Of a DNA stretch of 64,000 nt, positions 58,374-64,000 are shown in pieces. Each line of letters begins with the position of its first letter. Within the stretch, counting starts at the first letter, position 1. The notes beneath the pieces are model-generated. The model made no database searches. It was not told where the DNA came from and saw only the letters and a program-made list of their open reading frames with translations. The DNA is from Megascapheus bottae (taxonomy: Eukaryota > Chordata > Mammalia > Rodentia > Geomyidae): positions 44,831,858 through 44,895,857 of the forward strand of contig JANJXV010000004.1 in NCBI GenBank assembly GCA_024803745.1, given 5' to 3'. The translations under genes and the position numbers were made by a program.

Positions 58374-58706
58374 GTAAGTTTCATGATATTATTGTCTGTT
58401 GTTGACTCATAACTTTGAGTCTTAATCATTGCACCATTCTTGAAATTTAACAGCCACTCTTCAAGGAAGAGTTCCTTCTGCAAGACCATTTTATTACTTT
58501 TATGTTTAGACTGTTTCCCATGAAGATGACCACATTGCTTATCATTCATATTTGCATCCTTCTGAGAGTAGAATGGTAAATTGTTACTATTTCGACTATG
58601 ATAAAAGGTATGAGCCAAACTGCAGAGTCAGCCAGATGGTTGCCTTGTCTTGAGAAGAACATTGTCTTTGAATTATGATTGAAAGCTCTTCCTATTGCCT
58701 CTTTTA

Positions 58707-58965
58707 TTTGTTTTTTTCTTTTCTGTTTTATATTTTATTTTATTTTTATTGTCAGGGTAATGTATAGAGGGGTTACAGTTACATTTGCCAGGTAGTAGGT
58801 GCATTACTTCTCACACATTGATAACCCCTCTCTTGTTTTTTTTCCTCATTCCCCTTCCTCCACTCTCTCCCAATCATATTTTTCCCCTCTTTCCTTTCCT
58901 ATTTCAAATAAACATATATACAATATACAGTAACAATATATACAGTAACTATGAGATTAACCAAA
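58707..58965 (-). mobile_element. L1 3' end (type A) with target-site duplication
   Basis: 'gaggggttacagttacattt', C-rich block, 'tttcaaataaacatatatac'. Flanked by 'attgcctctttta' at 58694-58706 and 58966-58978. Confidence 0.85.
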
Positions 58966-59281
58966 ATTGCCTCTTTTAGGAGCTCTTGTTGAATACTTAT
59001 TATGATATCGCTGGTGTTTCAGATCTGTTTTTCTATTAATATTGATGTTATTATCAGGAATCTCTTTTTTACTCCATACTCTGATTTTATTTTACTTGAT
59101 TGTATTTAATAATTTCCCATAAAACTTCATTGAATACATTTATGTGGGCTACATATAAGCCCACATAAATCTGTGTAAGTATGAGTTATATTTCAATTGG
59201 TTATTCTAATATTTTTATTGTTTTTACTGTACAAAAGAATTAAGGATTAGAGTTTTAGCTATCAAAAATATTTTTCTCGTC

Positions 59282-59430
59282 AAACACTGGTGGGTCATGC
59301 CTGTGATTCTAGCACCTCAGGAAGCTGAGCTTTAAGAATTGTCATTTGAAGCTAGCTCAGTCAGAGAAGTCCATGAGAAGATTATTTCCAATTAGTATAA
59401 GGCCCTGAGTTCAAGTACCACTCGTGGTGA

Positions 59431-59435
<5 letters not shown>
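59282..59435 (+). mobile_element. B1-Geo SINE with deleted right arm
   Basis: 'gtgggtcatgcctgtgattc' B1 arm; only the end of the right arm remains ('aaggccctgagttcaagtac'). Runs into the (CA)n tract. Confidence 0.72.

Positions 59436-59489
<54 letters not shown>
59436..59489. repeat. (CA)n microsatellite
   Basis: About 26 CA units in the position of the preceding SINE's tail. Confidence 0.93.
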
Positions 59490-59491
<2 letters not shown>

Positions 59492-59664
59492 GTTACAAAA
59501 ATTTATCACTTTTGAGGGAAAAATCATTGGTACATGATTATTTTTAAGATTCCTGTGGATAGAATTCATAAAAATAGTATTGCTAACAGAAGCAGTAAAA
59601 TAATCATTAATAAATGTGGACATGTATCTTAAATTAGTTTCTGTAGATATAAGACTTTTATCTC

Positions 59665-59912
59665 AACCAATGGCTGAGTTATTCCATGCCTGTTATCCCA
59701 GATGCAGGGAATGCATGATAGCTGAACACAGTGTATCATTCCTGATATCCCCAGTGACACAGGAAATACTAAGTAGGAAAATTGTAGCCCAAGCATAAAA
59801 CAAGATCCTGGCTTAAAAATAACCAGTGCAAAAAGGAAGGATGGAGCCATGACTCACATGATAGAACATATACCCAGCAAGCCTGAGGCCCTTGGTACAA
59901 TTCCCAGTACTG
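59665..59912 (+). mobile_element. Old B1-dID type dimer
   Basis: B1-like 'attccatgcctgttatccca' and, at the 3' side, an ID-like arm 'ggagccatgactcacatgat' to 'ggtacaattcccagtactg'. No Geo arm. Confidence 0.5.
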
Positions 59913-60216
59913 TCAGTTAATTGATTTCTGTAGTTTTTCTTACTGAAAGTACTTTTTAAATGTTTTTCTATCAACACCAAAAGTAGATGACTCACAAACC
60001 CTTAATGTATCCCTTCTTTTACCCCAGATCCATGTTGATTTATTTCCTTGTGGTTTTTCAAACTAAAAGAAGCAACAAGGAAACCTGGTTCTTTTTATCT
60101 TTCAGAATTTCATGGGCTTCTATTTTCTTTTGACAACTTACTATATTTTCAGATATCCACTGATTATTACTCTGTTATATGAAGCCTTTCATTAGCACTT
60201 AAAAAAATACACTGCC

Positions 60217-60415
60217 AGGGCCAGGAGCATAGCCTAGTGGTAGAGTGCTTGCCTAGCATCCATGAAGCCTTGGGTTTGATATCCTCAGTACCACATAACA
60301 CAGAGAAAGCTTGAAGTGGCACTGTGGCTCAAGTGGCCGAGCACTAGCCTTGAGCAAAAAGTGTCCAAGGACAGTGCCCAGGCCCTGAGTTCATGCCCCA
60401 GGACTGACAAAAAAA
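60217..60415 (+). mobile_element. IDL-Geo SINE
   Basis: 'ggccaggagcatagcctagt' to 'gccccaggactgacaaaaaa'. Full length. Confidence 0.88.
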
Positions 60416-60498
60416 AAATTCCCAATGATTTCTTATCCTTGTTGCAGTCCATTTGAGGGCTCTGTTTCCCTTTTTTTAAAGAAATTAATCAGTCTCTA

Positions 60499-61175
60499 TA
60501 TTGTACATATGCATATTTGGTTATTTGAAATTGGATAGAGAAGGGGGGAAAACAAGATAAGGGGCGGGCGTGGGGGGAGGGAAATGGGGACCAAGATAGG
60601 AGAAAGGGTATCAATGTTTGTGAAGTAATCCACCTTCTATCTAGTGAATATAATATAACCCTTCTATTAATTACAATAAAAAATATATGTAAGTAAGCCA
60701 GACTCAAAGGAACATAGGCTCAATGGTTTCCCTCATTTGTCATCATCAGTAGAAACCTTGGACTCTTCTAGCAGAGATTTGCAGTAGAGCAAAACCTAGA
60801 TACATAAGGCCATATAGTATGAAGCTAAATGAAAGGACCTCCAGGATATAGAAACAAAAGCCATATAATGAGTGATTGTTGTCCTTAAGGTACTATGTTA
60901 TCTCTCATCTCTTTTGCTGTCCCTTGGTTATCTCATATTGTTACAGTATGTCACTTTGTTATCTGATATATTGGATATGTGCATATTTGGTTATTTGAAA
61001 TTGGATAGGAAAGGGAGGAAAAAAAGATGAGGGTGGGGGTGGGGGGAGGGAAAGGGGACCAAGACATGAGAAAGGGTATCAATGTATGTGAAGTAATGCA
61101 CCTTCCATCTGGCGAATGTAATGTAACCCTTCTATTAATTACAATAAAAAATATGTGGAAAAAATATATGGGGAA
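60499..61175 (+). mobile_element. Two L1 3' ends in tandem within one target duplication
   Basis: 60506-60690 is one 3' end ending 'attacaataaaaaatatatg'; 60691-61175 is a longer copy of the same 3' end starting 'taagccagactcaaaggaac'. The pair is flanked by 'aaattaatcagtctcta' (60482-60498) and 'aaattaaacagtctcta' (61176-61192). Each copy carries a G-rich tract (60561-60589; 61031-61057). Confidence 0.8.
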
Positions 61176-61196
61176 AAATTAAACAGTCTCTACTTA

Positions 61197-61278
61197 GAAT
61201 TTTTATATCATCTCTAAATGACAGTGAAATATTTTTAGAATTTTTATATTGTCATCTTTAAATGACAGTGAAATATTC
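61197..61278. repeat. 41 bp tandem duplication
   Basis: 'agaatttttatatcatctct' and 'agaatttttatattgtcatc' each lead into 'aaatgacagtgaaatatt'. Two copies, slightly diverged. Confidence 0.85.
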
Positions 61279-63771
61279 TATAGGCATAAGATTTTATTGA
61301 AACTCATTTCTTTCACCAATCTTCTTGCTTAAAATTTCTTTCTAATACAGCCATTTAAATAGTAACTTGTTTTTGTGGGGTAACTACTAGATACCAGACA
61401 CTTAACCTAATTTCTAAACATGAAACAACTTTTATTGGGGAGTGTTAATATATCACAATGAATTTTATGAATATTAAATTACTTTATGAATTATAGAAAG
61501 TAGCTTTCTCCTATAACTTCCTATCATATCTATGTACATTTTATCTTTCTCCATTGACTCTATTCTAGCTGTAAAAGTTTTTTTAAGTATTAAAATAAAA
61601 TATAACTTTTTAGAAATTAAAACGTATATTACTATTGGAATTTGTTATCTTGTAATTTCAAATAAAGTACTAAGTACATACATTAATTACTTGGAAAATA
61701 ACTATCTTAGCATCTCCTATTGAGGACTTACATTTTTAGGTTTTAAACCATCTGATGCTATTTCAGAAAGGGTTAGGTATTTTAGAAGAACACTTGCCAA
61801 GTTTTTTTTTAACACTATGAATTAATAAGCTTCATAATTAAGGCAGCTGCTTCACACCTCTATTGTTAACCAATGACATTACATCTGTCTTGCTTCACTG
61901 ATGCCCTCCTCCTACTTACTGAAGCATTTAGCAGTTTTGGCAACAGGGATTACATGGCTTGGAGTTAGTGGTCTAATTAGACATAAGTGAAAATCCTAAG
62001 GGAAAAGGACGTTTAAAAAGTAATTTGAAGAATCTCTTAATGAGGTTGGCACTGAAAGCCCAAATTTACAGAAGAAAATGCCTGTCGTCATGGCAAACCA
62101 GGACCATGATTTGATATATTCAGTAGACTTTTAGAAGGTAGCCTATTTTAAAGCAGTAACAGAAATGAAAAGCTTTTAAAGCTTGGAAAAATGCATTTGG
62201 GAACTTTGCTGTTCTAAAATAGCAGTCATATTCTTATATTAATCACTGAAAGAAAGGAAACTATACATTCAAATATATTTATGCCTCTAGATTTTCTGCT
62301 TTTTAAATTGTATTTGCCTTATTATGTATGTTTCTTATAGAGAAACATGGGATTCAGTTTTATGTCAAATATCCAATGAGGTTATAGGTATAGTAAATAT
62401 TCCATTATGCACATGTATATCACATATCCAATTTGAAAAATTATGAAATTCTTGTCTCCCTGAAAAGTCTTAGATATGTACTAAAAGAAAATTTTGTCTG
62501 TTGATATAAAATAAAGCAGTTTCAAATGTAGAAAAGTATATGACTTTTATCTCTCAGTACCTTGCCAGACTTGGCAATACTGTTTTCTTTACAAACACTG
62601 ACATTAAGATGTTCTGCAAATTATTTCTGAAGTGTCTTTCTTTCCCCTGGATTTCATAAAACATTCTCAATAATAGAGCATTTGTCGTGCTTGAATTTGG
62701 TCATTTTGGAACATAGCTGCAAAGCTTTGAGTAGCAAACTCCAAAATTTGCAAGGTTAGATATACAAATGATCATTTAAATAGAAAAATATAAAGCTAAA
62801 TAAGAAGAACTAGGCAGTCAAAAATACCGGTGAGGCACCCCTCCTGTAAAATTAAAGAATTTGTTAAAAGGAATACAGAAGAAAGGAAGGGTTAACTAAG
62901 TAACAGTGAGCACACCAACCTCATGCCCTTCTATTTCCAAATAACCTGTGATAATCACAGGATCCCATCTGTTGTTCCTTCTCAGAGCAGGGAAACCTGA
63001 TGGGATATCTTCCAGGGTTTGTGAGAAGAGCTTCCCTAACCCTCAGGCTGGGGAAATGCCTGGCATCTTTTGGTGAGGCACAGATGGGAAATGTCTTAGA
63101 AAAAAAAAAAAAGTATCTTTCTACTCTCTTGGTCCTTTTCCTTTGAGACCTTCTTTATTCTCTCATATTTCTTAGCTACTCTAGCACTCTTAGTTGATAA
63201 GCTTACTTCAACAAATAGAAAAATGAAATCTTTCTTTGGTTACAGGCCTCATGTAAGTTTGCAGGTCAATTAGAAGCTTAAAGTTTTTATGCTCTTACAT
63301 TCAAAATGTATTTGTGATCCTGCCTGGAACTTGTGATGTTTTGAATCTTTTTTCCTTTGTTTCCTGATCACTTCCATTTTCAATTATTTGGATTTCCATG
63401 TCAATTATTTGGATTCTAAAGGTTGATGGATAGATGGTATTTTTAATGAAGAAATAAGTTTAGGCAATAAATTATTAATAATCTTCATTTTTCTTCCATT
63501 ATAACACATTAAGCAATTTTCCCATTTTAAAAAGATCAAACTTATATGAATGGTGTGTTATAATAAAACTCCTTTACTCTGTACAGTTTAATAGATGAGA
63601 GACATACATACATTAATAAATGAGTAGATACACAGATAACATTCACCCTTCCCCAAGATGACACAGTACATGAAAATAACTTTAAATTGTTAGCTACTAA
63701 TAAAAAAAGGACAGGTGCAGACTTTGAAATTTTGGTATCTACTAACAACTTTTTAAATGCCTTATTCTTTA

Positions 63772-64000
63772 TTGTTATTGTTGAGTTAATATACAGAGGG
63801 GTTACCAGTTGCATGAATTCGGTAATGAGTAATGAGTACAATTCTTTTTTTCATATATGTTTTATTGTAATTAATAGAAGGGTTACATGATATTTGCCAG
63901 ATAGAAGGTGCATTAATTCACATACATTGATACCCTTTCACGTGTCTTGGTCCCCATTTCCCTCCCCCCGACCCCCACCCCTCATCTTGTTTTCCCCCCT
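63772..64000 (-). mobile_element. L1 3' ends (type A) running off the window
   Basis: 63772-63848 is an old stub ('atacagaggggttaccagtt'). 63851-64000 is a fresh antisense 3' end ('tattgtaattaatagaaggg', C-rich block at 63959-63982) that continues beyond the window. Confidence 0.78.

Larger units (their letters stand above)
49781..57944 (+). other. ASCC3 intron Q-R
   Basis: 8.2 kb. A 32 bp-spaced tandem duplication (50064-50118), possible old antisense SINE (about 50795-50990), antisense IDL-Geo with target duplication (52446-52635), degenerate B1-Geo (52990-53175), alternating purine-pyrimidine tract (53405-53600), repeat-free candidate island (54120-54720), antisense B1-dID (54885-55080), IDL-Geo (55268-55472), antisense B1-Geo (56420-56641). 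51080-52430 and 56700-57940 hold nothing recognised. Confidence 0.8.
58374..64000 (+). other. ASCC3 intron downstream of exon S (5' part)
   Basis: 5.6 kb with no further exon. L1 tail (58707-58965), a 13 bp perfect hairpin (59138-59170), B1-Geo with (CA)n, B1-dID, IDL-Geo, tandem L1 3' ends (60499-61175), a 41 bp tandem duplication (61197-61278), a repeat-free stretch (61285-63770) and an L1 3' end running off the window. Confidence 0.8.

Noticed and set aside
58289..58618. 109-residue reading frame on the - strand overlapping exon S
   Set aside because: It runs antisense across a real exon and into intron, has no recognisable domain, and shows no promoter or splice context. A chance frame.
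59138..59170. Possible microRNA precursor
   Set aside because: The whole hairpin is 33 nt; a precursor would need a longer stem. Kept only as a structural finding.
1..64000. Short UV-induced ASCC3 isoform with an alternative last exon
   Set aside because: As I remember it, that alternative end lies in the 5' part of the gene, which is not in this window.
1..64000. CRISPR arrays, operons or other prokaryotic systems
   Set aside because: The window is mammalian intron-exon sequence; regular short repeats seen are microsatellites or SINE pieces.

Overview
The window is an internal piece of one vertebrate gene on the + strand: ASCC3, the large Ski2-like helicase subunit of the activating signal cointegrator 1 (ASC-1) complex. 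I can place 19 coding exons between positions 3197 and 58373. Every intron has GT–AG borders and every exon junction keeps the reading frame. The exons total 2,727 nt, or 909 codons with no stop. From what I remember of the human protein (about 2,200 residues) they cover roughly residues 940-1850. The window therefore starts just after the end of helicase cassette 1, carries the first Sec63-like unit, and contains essentially all of helicase cassette 2 (both RecA domains and its winged helix). The 5' third and the 3' end of the gene (second Sec63 unit, stop codon) lie outside the window.

The organism is a rodent, most likely of the superfamily Geomyoidea (kangaroo rats, pocket mice, pocket gophers). 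The introns are full of a dimeric SINE with an ID-like, tRNA-derived left arm and a right arm reading roughly 'gtggctcaagtggtagag...', which matches the family I remember as IDL-Geo. A second dimer joins a 7SL-derived B1 left arm to the same right arm. B1 elements mark the genome as rodent. The species cannot be decided from this sequence.

Layout: 1-3196 is intron. 3197-28369 holds 13 exons at fairly close spacing; they encode the end of cassette 1, the first Sec63 unit, then RecA1 and the start of RecA2 of cassette 2. 28370-43387 is one 15 kb intron that holds a broken L1 ORF2 with several layers of nested insertions. 43388-44792 packs three exons (motifs V and VI), two of them only 109 bp apart. 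49655-58373 holds three exons of the cassette 2 winged helix. 58374-64000 is intron again, with tandem L1 3' ends and a repeat-free stretch.

Non-coding content: about 50 SINE copies, about 15 L1 pieces (mostly 5'-truncated 3' ends, many with target-site duplications), two solo-LTR candidates of class II (IAP/ERVK-like), several microsatellites born in SINE tails, polypurine/polypyrimidine tracts, perfect short hairpins, and several repeat-free islands that look like candidate conserved non-coding elements. I find no RNA gene, CRISPR array, bacterial feature or second protein-coding gene. Short reading frames outside the 19 exons are chance frames or lie inside repeats. I see no previously undescribed system. 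The best material for a second look is the modular SINE architecture, the nested and inverted L1s, the two LTRs, the perfect hairpins and the repeat-free islands.
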